Below, one piece after another: positions 1 through 11,125 of a DNA stretch of 64,000 bases (position 1 is the first letter of the stretch; every line of letters begins with the position of its first letter). Position numbers and translations under genes: made by a program. Source of the stretch: Saururus chinensis. Lineage: Eukaryota > Streptophyta > Magnoliopsida > Piperales > Saururaceae. Below the pieces are notes generated by a model that did not search any database, was not told the DNA's origin, and saw only the letters and a program-made list of their open reading frames with translations. The stretch covers positions 4,516,968 to 4,580,967 of the forward strand of contig CP141141.1 of assembly GCA_035235625.1 (NCBI GenBank), in the 5' to 3' direction.

Positions 1-386
1 GATTCTCCTCTAAAATTTATTTTTTAGTTTTTGGAGTGCACCAAAGGTTCATTGGAGAGGCCCATTTTATCTTGGAAGTAGGTCTCCAGAGAGCCTTGGA
101 CAATAGACAGTGAATCTAGTTCCAAGGTCAATATTTTGAGGGCACCTTGGACTTTGAATTTTGCTCAGAATTATTCTTTGTGGTAACTTCTAGTGTCACC
201 ATAACGATAACTCTATTCTTCCAACATTTTGAAATGAGCTTACATTGTTGTTTGTTATAATCATGGGTGTTGACAAAAGTCTCAAACTGGATTGGTTTGA
301 AGGCAAGTATTTTAAGAGGTAGAAAATTAAGATGAAATTTTGGTTGATGAGCCTTAGGATTTTTTATGTTATAAATTCTGAAGAAT
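1..386. other. No gene recognised
   Basis: AT-rich sequence with no convincing coding frame. A 97-codon minus-strand frame here has low-complexity composition and no recognisable motif. It probably belongs to the retroelement remnant that starts at 387. Confidence 0.4.
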
Positions 387-1089
387 ATGAGCAAAAAAAT
401 AGCCTCTAAAAGAAAGTTCAAGAGGGATGATGATCTTTGCCATGGTCATATCTTAAGTTGCCTTAGTGATAAATTATATGATCTCCATTTTAAATTACCT
501 ACTCCTAGAGATCTTAGGGATGCTCTTGAAAAGAAATTTGGCCAAGAACATATTAGAGAGCAGAAAAATGTGGTAGGGGAATATTTTGATTATAAAATGT
601 TAGATTATAAATCAATTCAAGAACAAGTAGTTGAAATCCATAATATTGTGGCTGAAATAGTACGAAAAAGCATTCCAATTGACGAGAGGCTACAAGTTCC
701 AGTTTTGATGGATAAACTACCACCATGTTGGAGTGATCTTCAAGTGACTCTTGGATGATCTTATTGTTCCCATACAAATTAAGGAAATACATAGGGAAAA
801 GAAGGTTGAGAGTTCTTCTACTCAAGTAAATGATCAATCTAATAGACATGCAAATGTGGTAGAAAACCGTCCTAAACATTTTGGTAAAAAGAAGATCAAT
901 AACTTCTATAAGAAGAAGAACAACTTGAACTTAACCAAGCCAAAAAGGCAAATTTCTAGAAACCTTGTTTTGTATGTGGTTAAGTTGGACACTTTGCTAG
1001 ACAATACTCACAAAGGAAATGAATTGGCAATGAAGATAAAACCCTCAAGTCAACATGATGATCATAGGGGAATGGTTGTCGTGACCTAA
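387..1089 (+). pseudogene. Ty1/copia gag remnant with broken zinc knuckle
   Basis: Two overlapping frames (387-758 and 751-1089) read as a copia capsid (UBN2-type gag) region. Typical features are the DLRDALEKKFG stretch, the SIQEQVVEIHNIV stretch, and the LPPCWSDLQVTL motif near the end of the first frame. A frameshift at about 750 carries the reading into LIVPIQIKEIHREK and a basic Lys/Asn-rich linker. A second shift returns to the first frame at 963-1007. There a CX2CX4HX4C-type knuckle is visible (CFVCG, then VGHFARQY), with a stop codon at 981-983 and Tyr in place of the last Cys. No protease, integrase or reverse transcriptase follows. This is a dead fragment of a retrotransposon nucleocapsid gene. 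Confidence 0.75.
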
Positions 1090-2859
1090 TTCCTTCAGAT
1101 TTTTCAGAAAATAATAAGTAATTACATAATTTGCTAAAAAAAAATATATGAGGAATTATAGCAATGAATTTGAGGCACAAGATCTCTAAGTTTCTAGTAG
1201 AATATGAGTAGCCAACTTCTAGTGAATGCCCTAAACCTGTGCGTATGAATACGCATAGTAGAGAATACATGCAAAAGAAAAACCACTTATAAGCTTACTC
1301 CCAATAAGTAACTCACATAAACTAAGTCATAAAATCATGCTTTGAAAATAATACGTATAAGTAAAACAATTAAATCTATAACAAACATAAACTTGAAACA
1401 TTTTGCTTCTATGTGATATTTAAGTATTTTTCATACCATAATTTATAAAAATATAATTATTTGTTACCACTTTCTATAATACCCCTTGGGTAAGGGGCAT
1501 GTAATGGACCGCCCATCTGTAGCCAACACCGATCCTGATGACATTACATACCACGCCACCATAAAGTTTGCGTGAACCCAATTGGACTATTTCAATAATT
1601 TTCAAGTTTACACTCACAATAAAACTGTTCTAGATTTGTTGTCTTGTTACCAATACAAAAATATAATCCATTCCCACCCCGTGGTATAGTAATTGGTAAA
1701 AAACATATTGAATCTCATATAAACCATTTTGTAACATTTCATGAGCCAAAATGCCTAACCACACGCTTTAGGTGAAAACCCTAATTTTTAGGCAATTGCT
1801 AACTCTAAATTTTTGGAAAAATACCTAATGGTATTAGAATCAAACAAAACTTGGAACAATGAGACTTAACTCAATCAAGAACTCTGAAATGAATTGGGGG
1901 TACGATCTAATGCATAAAAGTAATTTATTTGGAATTTTGAAAATGGATACACTATTTTGGAATTTTTGTACAATCAGAATACAAGTAACATAAGATGCTA
2001 AAAAAGACTCCAAATCAAGCCAAAATTATTATTCTGAATAGATAACACAAATAATATTACTCACAACAATTTTGGGAATAATAAGAGACCAAATGAATTT
2101 TGGAAAATTCTCAAAAACAAAAAAGAACAATTATGTTAATCTAGAACAAAACTTATTACAAAAAATCTAATAACTCCAATTTAATTAGAAAAAATCCCCC
2201 AAAACACTAGATCAAAATAGACACGAATAAAAATCCAGTAATTTTTGTGAGTCCATTTCTTGAAGAAAATACCTTGAAACAAGCCTGAAAGTTGAGTCAA
2301 TGCCAACTAGAAGAAAATTAGTCACAAGAAAAGAAGACTCTTTGTCCAAGCAAAATGCTATAGAATGCCCCAAAGTTTTTACTAGAATGAGAGTAATGAA
2401 TCAAGATACTCTCTGAATAATTTCAAATAAAAAAAATCATGGAGGCCTCATATCAGTGAATTTTGGGAACAACCACATATAGAAAATCAAGCTATTTATA
2501 AGACATATGATTAAGCAACTACTAGAGCAATCAAGAACATCATATCTAGAAGAATATACATGAAAGAGGACTAAAATCAGCTCCAAATATTGACTGCTTT
2601 CACAATCAAATTATACCAATAACTACATAAATCATGTAATAGCATACTTGAAACATGATTTTAGTAACTGAGAATTCACTTACCTTGTAATCAAATCCCA
2701 AAACTTGAATCTTGAATAAGAGAGAAGATTTCTTGATCAAACCCTAATTCAAGAATTCAAAACCCTAAGAAATGTAATTAAAATCACATAATCATTAAAC
2801 AACAACGAGATCCTATTTAACCTACCTTAAATTGATCCAAAACACTCTAAAAAATTTCT
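1090..2859. other. AT-rich, possible decayed LTR
   Basis: No coding frame of note. The stretch has the A-rich, stop-rich texture of the interior of the long LTR at 48765-52260, including repeated CCCTAA-containing phrases near 2740-2770. No TG/CA boundaries or target duplication could be placed, so the LTR reading is only an inference. Confidence 0.25.
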
Positions 2860-2867
2860 CTAATGGT

Positions 2868-3205
2868 TAGGGATGCCACCGGGTCGGGTTCAGATTTTGC
2901 CAAACCCAAACCCGATACTATTTAAGAAATGGTAAACCCGAATCTGATCCAAATAGATATTTGGGTTGAATTTAGTAACCCAAATGGGTCGGTCGGGTCA
3001 GGTTATATCAAAATATAAAAAAACTATATTTATAACCTTATCCAGGTTGAATTTTGTCAAACCCGAACCTGATACCACTTAAGAAATGGTAAACCCAAAT
3101 CCAACCTAAATAGTTATTTGGGTTGAATTTAAAAACTCAAACCCGACCCATTAAGGTCGGGTCAGGTTGGGTTTTACCATATACCTGACCCCAGTGGCAT
3201 CCTTA
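2868..3205. mobile_element. hAT-type MITE (338 bp)
   Basis: A non-autonomous DNA transposon with exact ends. The left end TAGGGATGCCAC matches the reverse complement of the right end (TAAGGATGCCAC) at 11 of 12 positions. It is flanked by a perfect 8-bp target duplication, CTAATGGT, at 2860-2867 and 3206-3213. An 8-bp duplication with TAGGGATG-type ends is characteristic of the hAT superfamily. The interior is built from repeated GGGTCGGGT / AACCCGA phrases and has no open frame. It is related in sequence to the element at 55013-55573. Confidence 0.88.
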
Positions 3206-3213
3206 CTAATGGT

Positions 3214-3589
3214 GCACCAAGTTGTTGTAGACTTCCCCCAAATTGATGCTTCAATGAGTCAATCACAAGGCTCTTGAAAGTACTTCAATAAGGAATTAAA
3301 AGCGACAAGAAGACCAAGCAAGACAAGAGGAAGAAATAGAGAGAAGATAGGGGCGAGTTTGAGAGGAGAAAGAGAAGGGAGAGGGCTTGTTTGGCCAAGG
3401 GGAGACAGAAGAGAGGAAAGAGGGGCCCACAAAGAGAGAAAAGGAGAGGGGTTAGTGGCCTCTTTTAGGAGATTGTCCTCTCTAGGCAACTGCCTTGATT
3501 GGTTGATTCCCCTTTCATAGTTATCCAACTAGATCAAATCAAATCAGGGTGGATCAAATCATTACCCATTTGGCTTTATTTGTTAATTT
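3214..3589. other. No gene recognised
   Basis: Purine-rich stretch (GAGAGA/GGGAGA-rich between 3330 and 3450) between the hAT MITE and the LTR. The only long frame, on the minus strand at 3259-3528, is a low-complexity Ser/Leu/Pro translation of this bias and is not supported as a gene. Confidence 0.4.
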
Positions 3590-4846
3590 AATATCCGTTT
3601 AGACAAGTGTGGCTGATCACTAAATTACTCTTAAAACTAGTATTTCGACAAGTAAGAATTAAGAGTTCTAGCCTCTTTGAGCAGAAATTTTTTCTATAGT
3701 CGAAACAATTAAATATTCACTCAAAGTGCACTCACAATGTATCAATTAATCAAACCATAAGTATACAATCCACATATGAACACACAACAATTTAACATGG
3801 AAAACCCAAACTCAGGTAAAAAACTATGGCAATTTAAAAGGAGCCAAATCAATGAACTACTAGCAAGTAGGACAATTACATTGACAAAAAAAACCCACCA
3901 ACTTTTGTTTTAACTCTAACATAGACTCTTTTGTTTAAATCTCCACAAATTCTTATCATTGCTAGCCTTCAAGTCTTCTCCCTCAAGTACTTGAAACTTT
4001 TCTTTTTTCATGCTTTGTCTTTGTCTTCTTCTAGCCTTCAACAAGCTCCTTTTGTTATTTTGACTTTGGCCTCTTAGAATCTTCAATCTCCAATTAAAGA
4101 TATACTACAACTCCTTTTTGAAACTTTTGTGTGAAATTTCTTCTTAGTTATGGAATAATTTCATGAATTCATCATTAATCTTCAACTCAAAGCTTTGTGT
4201 GAATTCCCTTTCGAAAATAATACAAAAAGGTAGAATCCTTCTTCTCCAATTTTCTATAGGATTTCCTCTCTAAAAATTCTTCACTTATTTATCCCTTATA
4301 TAGCTCTCCGAATTGTTTTAGGTCTTTGGCTTTAATAAGGAAATAAATTAAATTCAGAATGGCTTAATTAAGGTAACTAGTGCTGCTAGTGATCAATCGT
4401 TTCCAATAGCAATCAATCATTCACTGTTTAATTAACACACGATACTTCGAGCGACTGATCAATTAACGAAGCAATAATCGATTACTCTTGGCTTAGTTTT
4501 ACATAAGGCTAAATCAAATGCCGATTGATCAATCCATCTAGCTTTATGTCCCACGATCAATCATTCTATTAGTGTAATTTCTATTTTGCCACCCTTAAAA
4601 TCACTTTTAAAACTTCTCCAAGTGATTTTAGTATATGAATGTGATCTGAATAAGCTTCAAAAATCTTCAACATTCTTCAGTCTTCTGTCTTGAGCCATAA
4701 AAACACGTCTGTCAATTCTAAATTTAACTCAACTACAACAGCCTCTAATAAGATTTTAAGACTAAGTACATACCCAAGGTTTCTGACATAATTTTAACAA
4801 AAAAAATTAACCAATAAGCCTAACATATGATTCATATGTTCTTATA
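3590..4846 (-). mobile_element. Copia (Sirevirus-like) LTR, minus strand
   Basis: This interval is alignable by eye, in the same orientation, with 21591-22880. Shared phrases include GATCACTAAAT near 3616, AAGTAAGAATTAAGAGTTCTAG near 3650 and an ACATGGAAAACCC block near 3797. Both copies carry clusters of GATCAAT/CGATCAAT motifs (here 4390-4570). On the minus strand it directly follows a polypurine tract (4847-4859), as expected for the start of a 3' LTR. The downstream end near 3590 is set only by loss of similarity to the other copy. Confidence 0.6.
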
Positions 4847-5116
4847 ATCTCCCCCTTTCGCTATTTATTGTCAAAATACTACATATTTAAAAATCAAAAT
4901 ATAATTTTCACTCTTGACATAGTGTATGGACTTTCAAATTGTACAAAATAACTTGACATTCAAGGACTTAACATAGAATTGTTTGGAATTGATCTTAAAA
5001 AGCCTAGTATAACCTTGTACTTATCCTGCACACTTACAATCAAATTGGTTTGCAAGTATTGTTCAATCAAGGAAATATAAGCACTTTGATTTTCATTAAT
5101 CACTTCTCCCCCTTTT
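4847..5116 (-). mobile_element. Two polypurine tracts of the minus-strand copia element
   Basis: On the minus strand the motif GAAAGGGGGAGAT lies at 4847-4859, immediately before the LTR, and AAAAGGGGGAGAAG lies at 5103-5116. The polypurine tract primes plus-strand DNA synthesis during reverse transcription. More than one tract between the last reading frame and the 3' LTR is a reported feature of Sireviruses and supports that assignment here. Confidence 0.6.
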
Positions 5117-5360
5117 TATATAAATAGACAAAAAGTTAAAGCAACAATTAACAAAAATACTCATTAAAGCATCAAGTTCTCATTATCACCAAAAGATATG
5201 AAAGAATATATAAAAATCATCACAACACCAAGTCCATCACATATCCCATCACAACATTAGTTTTCAAATTACATCTCAAAGTCATAATGAAACATAACTG
5301 AATTGAAACAACTTTAAACAAGGAATGCATGAAAAAGTGATACAAAAAAATATATAAAAA

Positions 5361-8300
5361 TGTAATGACCCGGATTTTTTTGCGGTTTCTACTTGTTTTG
5401 TGGAAAATAAATCAAGTTGTCCATTATATTTAATTTGTATTTGTTCTGTATATGTATGTGTACGTGTGTTATGTTTGGAGCTTGAGTAAGTGGAGAGGTT
5501 TGCGTGTAAATTGAACCTTTGGCGTGAAGAGAAGGTTTTGACGCGCAAAAAGGGGTTTTGCACCTAAAATACGTTTTTGGCAAGTAAGTCGAGGCTTTGG
5601 TGCATAAAATAAAGCTTTGCCGCACGAAGGGAAGCTTTGGTGTGAAAAAGGTGGGCCCGAGGTTTATTAGCATTTGGGCGCGTTAGAGGCGGCGTGGTGC
5701 GTGTACGGGAGGCAGCGGGTAAAAAGAGATGCTGAGGTGTGAAAATAGTGATAAGCATATAAGGATTAATTTAAAACCATATAAAGGAATAGTGGATCAT
5801 GGCTTTCCAGCCACAACCACTATTCATTCTAGAAACTCCAATAAGAATTTCAGTATGGGAAGAAAAACGAGGGCTTTTTCGGACCCTCCGTCGCGCCTCC
5901 TCCTTGGTCGGAATCCGTTGTTTCTTGCCAGATCTTGCTTCACCCGGCCGCCACGAGTCCGGTGGTACCGACTAGAGCTTCCACCGTCACTTCCTTGCTC
6001 CTCCTCGCGCTACCGGATATTGGCCTGGTTTTCACTGTTTTGGCCATTGGAGCGTCGGGGCTTCATTTGGTGACCGTCGTGCGCCGTTTCTAGCCCGCCA
6101 CCACCTCTCCACCCCTCCTCTGGTCAGAGGCTTCCTCCCCACGCCCTTCTTTCTCCTCTCCGACCTTCCTCCCATCCACCGTCCCCTGTTTTTGCACCCA
6201 AAAGCTCACACCGGGAAGCAAGAACCTTGCTGGCCAGCGGTCGTGTGGCCTTGCCGGCGGCCGTGGCTGGCCACCCTTGCCTTGTTTCTCCTCCTCCTCA
6301 CCTCTCTACCTTAACCCACGCCCCTCCAGCCCTTGTACGTGGGTTTCGGCCTCCGGAACCACGATTGTCGACCTCTACCCGGTACGGTTTTGGCTTCTAG
6401 CGATTCGCCACGACGCCCGGTGATTGACGATAGAGCTAGACACCGCACAGAATTTGGATTTGCATATCAGCCCTTTTGGGCGCAGTGTCCACCCCTGACC
6501 ACCTCTTGTACATGTCAATGGGAAGCACGGAGATCGACGGGTGTTGAATCGGGACTGGACCATTTCATCACGTTAACCCCCAGCAAGCTTGCGGCACTTT
6601 CGCACCTAGGGGCAGCTCTTTTTATAGAAAGTGATGCTTGGGTTCGCCGAATTTGCCACTGATGCCGCTACAGTTGTGCGCCCCGACAACACCGTACGCC
6701 CGGAAAGCGAGGTAGGGGGCTTTGAATTTGTAATTCCATATGTTAGAATACATGCTAGGGCCAATTTAATTACATGCTTCATAACGCGTAATGCTATGGA
6801 TATCGCGTGTAATGGTGTGATATTAGCTTATGCTAATGCTAATTAAATGACATGTTATTGGCTTGACAAATGATGGATGTATAGGTTTACAGGGTAATTA
6901 TTTGCATGCTAGTAGGATAATTTATCTGCATGCGTATGCAATGGTTTATGCATATAATGGATGTGCTATAATCGTAAGTAGGGTTTGGTTAGATGTGTGT
7001 GGATGGAGAAATACATACGGAATGGTGGATCTTTATATCGATGGTATCGATATGTGTACGCTTGATGGGCTGAAATTAGTTTGGATTGGATCAAGCTTTG
7101 ATGCAATGAGCGGAAAGCTTCAGGGTTCTCGGGGAAAATAGACGTAGTTTTGAGTTTATTGAGAGACTTTATGATAGTATGATTTCAGAGGAAAATTACT
7201 CGAGCATAAAGTATTTAATTCAAACTGGAATGTTAAGTAAAACTAAAATGTTAACCTTATGAGTTGAGACTTTAGTAGTTTGACGGATTAAGCTCCGTGG
7301 TTGAGCTAGCCGGTGATTAATCGGCTAAGCATTTCTCCTGTCTAGCCATGGTGTGTATCCTGTGGGAGTTTGTCTGTGTGCTATAATTTAAGCCCAAACG
7401 GTTGATGCTCTATTGAGAGCACCGTATGATTCTGCCCTAGAGTGGCACTGTATGAATTCTGCCCAAGAGTGGCATTGGCACTCTAAGACCCTAAAGTATG
7501 GGCGATTGTATGACCCTAATGTGTGGCTGTTTATGTTTGTGCGCTCAGGTAAGTAGTATCATGGAACTACTCTTACCTGTTTGATCATGTGCCTCATGAG
7601 CATAGGTGTACCTTGCCTTCGAAAAAGTCCATGGCATCTAGTACTCTTTGGAGGTTAAGGTGACGCCCTAGTGGCATTCCTTTCCATCGACGTTGGAGCT
7701 TATTAGTTTGATAATGAGCTCTAGGTGTCGATCGTAAGTGTGTGTTGAGTAAGACTGTAAAAGCAGGACTGTAAGTGTAAGAGTTAAGTAAAGAGTTAAG
7801 TAAGACAGTAAGTGTATGTATATGCGTAGGATTGTGTGGTAAGATGGAACGAACATGAGTTCGTGATATGTGTGTGGTTATGAGCATCATATTTTGAGAG
7901 ACTTTGATTGTCATGTTTTGTTGCTTCATGTTATGTTTCATGAAGGCAACTATGTTTAGGATTACAAGTTCATTGTTTAGAAATCCCCTACTGGGTATTT
8001 TCTACTAAGTATGAAAAAACTCACTTTCCCTCTATTGAATTTCAGATCCTCCAGTGACTTCTGCGGGTCCCACCACGAGAGCTTCGTAGGCGGGACTTAG
8101 TTTTGGAGGAGAGGACAGACTTACGGACTTCAGGTCGATTTTTGACTGTTCAGTTTCTTTTGTTTAGTTATGCCACGATCTGATGCAAATTTTGTGTATA
8201 CATGTATTGGGCGAGTTGAGAGCTTATGCATGTATTATTTTGGACTTGTATATGGACTGTTTATATTGGGACTGTTATCGGACTTGTACTCGGCTATGCT

Positions 8301-8566
8301 TGGGAGATGTGTATTTAAGCCCATGGCCATGGCACTCGTGTTTTTATGTGTGTTTGTTTGATCTCACGCCCGGGTGTTTAGTCGGTGTGTTTTGATGATT
8401 TAAAAGAAAGTTTTAGGTTGTGTGATTTTAAATTGATGATGTGAGAATTATAAAATGTTTTCACAGGTTTCAATTTTCGTCAATTTTCACAAAATACAAT
8501 CGTTATATTGCAAAAAAATTTCATAAAATTTACTGGAAAATGGTTTGAAAAACCCGGGGCATGACA
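5361..8566 (+). mobile_element. 3.2-kb solo LTR, Ty3/gypsy-like
   Basis: The element begins TGTAATGACCCGG and ends CCGGGGCATGACA, the TG...CA form of an LTR. It is flanked by AAAAA on both sides (5356-5360 and 8567-8571), consistent with a 5-bp target duplication, although a run of A is weak on its own. The 5' third (5880-6720) is GC-rich and the rest AT-rich. No internal domain is present and only one copy of the LTR exists, so it is a solo LTR, presumably left by LTR-LTR recombination. Large parts (6700-8400) are alignable with the outer LTR at 47230-54240. The frames inside it (for example 5729-6073, 6333-6662 and 6863-7141) are not believed to be genes. Confidence 0.78.
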
Positions 8567-8571
8567 AAAAA

Positions 8572-9340
8572 TCATTCAACAGCAACATCATCATCAGTGT
8601 GTCCCCCCTCACTATTAGCATGTTGAAGTCGGGCTTTGAGAAATCGGCTGATGTAGGTAAGGCTTTGCATCACAACAACTAGAAAAGCTCATAACTCAAC
8701 AATGGTGATTGGTCTATCTGGATCATCTACAGGTGTTGGTGCATTTGCTACTACTTGTGGCTCTTGTGCATCACCCTGATGGTGAGAAAGCATCTTGCAA
8801 ACCACTATAATGTCAATCGGCCCCATACCAATCATAGTAGGCTCTGCTCTAGGTATCCTAATATGTGCCACGATGAAAATCCTACACATGATGTATGGTA
8901 AGGTAACATCCCATGTGTGTGGCCATGAAGGAATGTCATTAAGCGACCAAAAATAATGGAAGGAAGATCTAGTTGTATCTTAGGTTGTGTTAGGAGATGT
9001 AGTATATGTGCCAGCGTTTGATCCACTCTCTCCTTCTTAGCACTCTATATGTCATACTGGGCAATGACATGTAGCATACGATAATCCTATGTCATGGAGT
9101 GAGCAGGTAATGAAATCTCTAGCTCTAGACCTATAGGCAAACCAAGTAAACTCCCTATAATCTCATTGTATAGCAGAAAGACATCTGTTGAACTATGGAT
9201 ACGTGAGTAGTCTCCTCTCACATCCTATGACCTTAGCAATGATATCAAGTAACACTCACCTAGATGCCTTCTACTACACTTATCATCATCCAAGTAGAGT
9301 GATGCATACCATCTAGTAAGGATAGACAAACTGACTAGAT
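8572..9340 (-). pseudogene. Env-like / plant-transposon-protein frame of the copia element, broken
   Basis: On the minus strand one frame is readable from about 9336 to 8885. It is interrupted only by three TAG codons and then, after a frameshift near 8885, continues to a stop at about 8689. Visible phrases are LTRWYASLYLDDDK, IIGSLLGLPIGLELEISLP, DQTLAHILHLL and HIRIPRAEPTMIGMGP. The pattern resembles the extra 3' reading frame (env-like or 'putative plant transposon protein') of some plant copia elements. Its position upstream of the polypurine tracts and LTR on the same strand agrees. It was separated from them by the solo LTR insertion at 5361-8566. The family name rests on recalled similarity and position, not on a search. 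Confidence 0.5.
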
Positions 9341-10299
9341 GCAGAGATGGTGCTGAAATAGGCCATCTAGTAAGGATGAGCCTCTATCCATCCTATAGCA
9401 CTCTAACAGAACGTGCACTAAGCTACACTTACATCAGATAAGTCTAATCCTATTAGATCTGCTACTAGACGCCCCTAGGTTCCCAGGCCATGACTTAGCT
9501 ATATTCTACTTCTTCGCTCTCCCATCTAAGTTAAATGGCAATAAATAACCTAGGTCTAAGCATAAACTAGGAACAAATAATTGAAAATAATAAAATTCCT
9601 AGAATGCTTGAAATGCACGCCAAAGTTCAAAACTTTAAAATTAAACAAACCTTAAAAAAAATTGTGTCAGATCAACTCCAAATTTTAACCCAAGATAGAT
9701 CTCATTGACTAGACAAACTTTATAACTAGACCTACAACCAATTTTGATCTAAAACCTCTGATTTTGAAAAATCCCCAATTTGTGACAAAATTTGTTCTGA
9801 ATGTTCTTTCTCTTCTTTATCTCTGGTTTTTGCTTTTTATTTATCTAGTGTGTCGGGTCTTGAACTGGAATGTTAGCTGTAAATTGCTATTTTTCCTTTC
9901 CTTTCCATATTATTGTCTCTTTAGTTTCCTTTTATTGGTCTTGAAAATAGAATTTTGCTCTTCATGAAAGTGTTCCACATGAAGGTTATTCTCTACCTCT
10001 CTCTATTGGTTATTGTGCTAATTTTCTCTTGACGTGTAGCTGCCCTTGGCTTCACCTGTGTCTTCTGTCAACTCCATAATGCAGGCTCTTCCAACTAGAT
10101 CAAGTTTGAGAGAACTTGCATAAAATTCATCCATTTCGGTCTAAAATAGCCTCTTCGCAAATTAAACTCATCAAAACCTATAGAACACAATTAAACTCTA
10201 ATAAGCCAGCACTAATATAAAATCAATCCTAAAATGCATAAAATAGGGTATCTAAAAGTGATTATTTTACATACATATTAGCTATATTTATTACATTGA
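9341..10299. other. Unassigned, probably retroelement interior
   Basis: Low coding density. The interval may continue the minus-strand copia interior, but stops are frequent in every frame. The plus-strand frame at 9764-9967 is a Leu/Phe-rich translation of T-rich DNA and is not supported as a gene. Confidence 0.3.
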
Positions 10300-10438
10300 A
10301 TTGTGAATCCTCATGAAAGGGGAAATGGATAGTGGTTAACCGATTAATTGGCCGATTATTAGTGGATGGAATGGATATGGAAAAACCTATACCATTTACT
10401 TAACACAATGATTATGTATTTGTTCTATTGGCAGCCCT
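10300..10438. mobile_element. MITE fragment shared with 35341-35505
   Basis: The block containing CCGATTATTAGTGGA, the following GGATATGG/TGGTTATGG and the terminal ATTGGCAGCCCT recurs at 35341-35505. Reverse-complemented, the end AGGGCTGCCAAT looks like a hAT-type terminus. The other end and any target duplication are missing in both copies. Confidence 0.4.
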
Positions 10439-10610
10439 TTGAGGAGAGTTAGAGTAGAAAGAGAATCTCTCCCATGATGTGATATTTTGCACTTATGGGG
10501 GAAATTTCTTTCTTTTTTTAAATGGGTTGCCAAAGAGCCCCTAAATCCATTTCTATACTATTTTAAAAGTAAATGGGGGGCTGAATTTTTTTTTGTTTTG
10601 ACTCGGTAGC

Positions 10611-11120
10611 TGTAACAACCCGAGCTAACCCAGGTGTCCAAAAAATCTCGATTTAAAAATTTTCTTCCTTTTCTACAAGAAAACATCATTTGTATACTAG
10701 AGCTATAATGTTCCTCTACGCACTACAAAGCTTCCAAGCTTCTCCGCACGTAGGCCAGAACGAATCATATATTTATAACTAATTGGATCAAGCCAATGTT
10801 GTTATGTCGTTAGCTGCCTATGTATGTATTGGATAACATCTACGAGGTTATTCTAATATGATTGGATCCAATTGTATTAGAATAACCTCGTAGATGCTAT
10901 CCAATATATACGTAGGCAACCAATGGCACAATAATGTTGACCCAATACAAATTAATTATAAATATATATTTTATTTTGGCCTATGCCCAACGGAGCTTTG
11001 AAGGTCCGTAGTACATAGAGGAATGTTACAGATCTTGTACACAAAAAATGCTTTCGCTTTTTAAAGAAGAAAAATTTTAGTTCAAGATTTTCGGACCCCG
11101 GGTCAGCTCAAGTAGTTACA
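10611..11120. mobile_element. Palindromic 510-bp element with TG...CA ends
   Basis: The left end TGTAACAACCCGAGCTAACC and the right end GGTCAGCTCAAGTAGTTACA are imperfect inverted repeats. The inversion runs through almost the whole element to a near-perfect central hairpin (10826-10860 pairing with 10874-10910, including ATCTACGAGGTTATTC). It is flanked by a perfect 5-bp duplication, GTAGC, at 10606-10610 and 11121-11125. TG/CA ends with a 5-bp duplication are LTR-like, and the start resembles those of the solo LTRs in this window. Full-length palindromy is more typical of a foldback MITE. Confidence 0.75.
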
Positions 11121-11125
11121 GTAGC

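Noticed and set aside
5729..7141. Several plus-strand frames of 71-114 codons
   Set aside because: They lie within the TG...CA solo LTR, overlap each other in different frames, and have no domain. GC bias explains their length.
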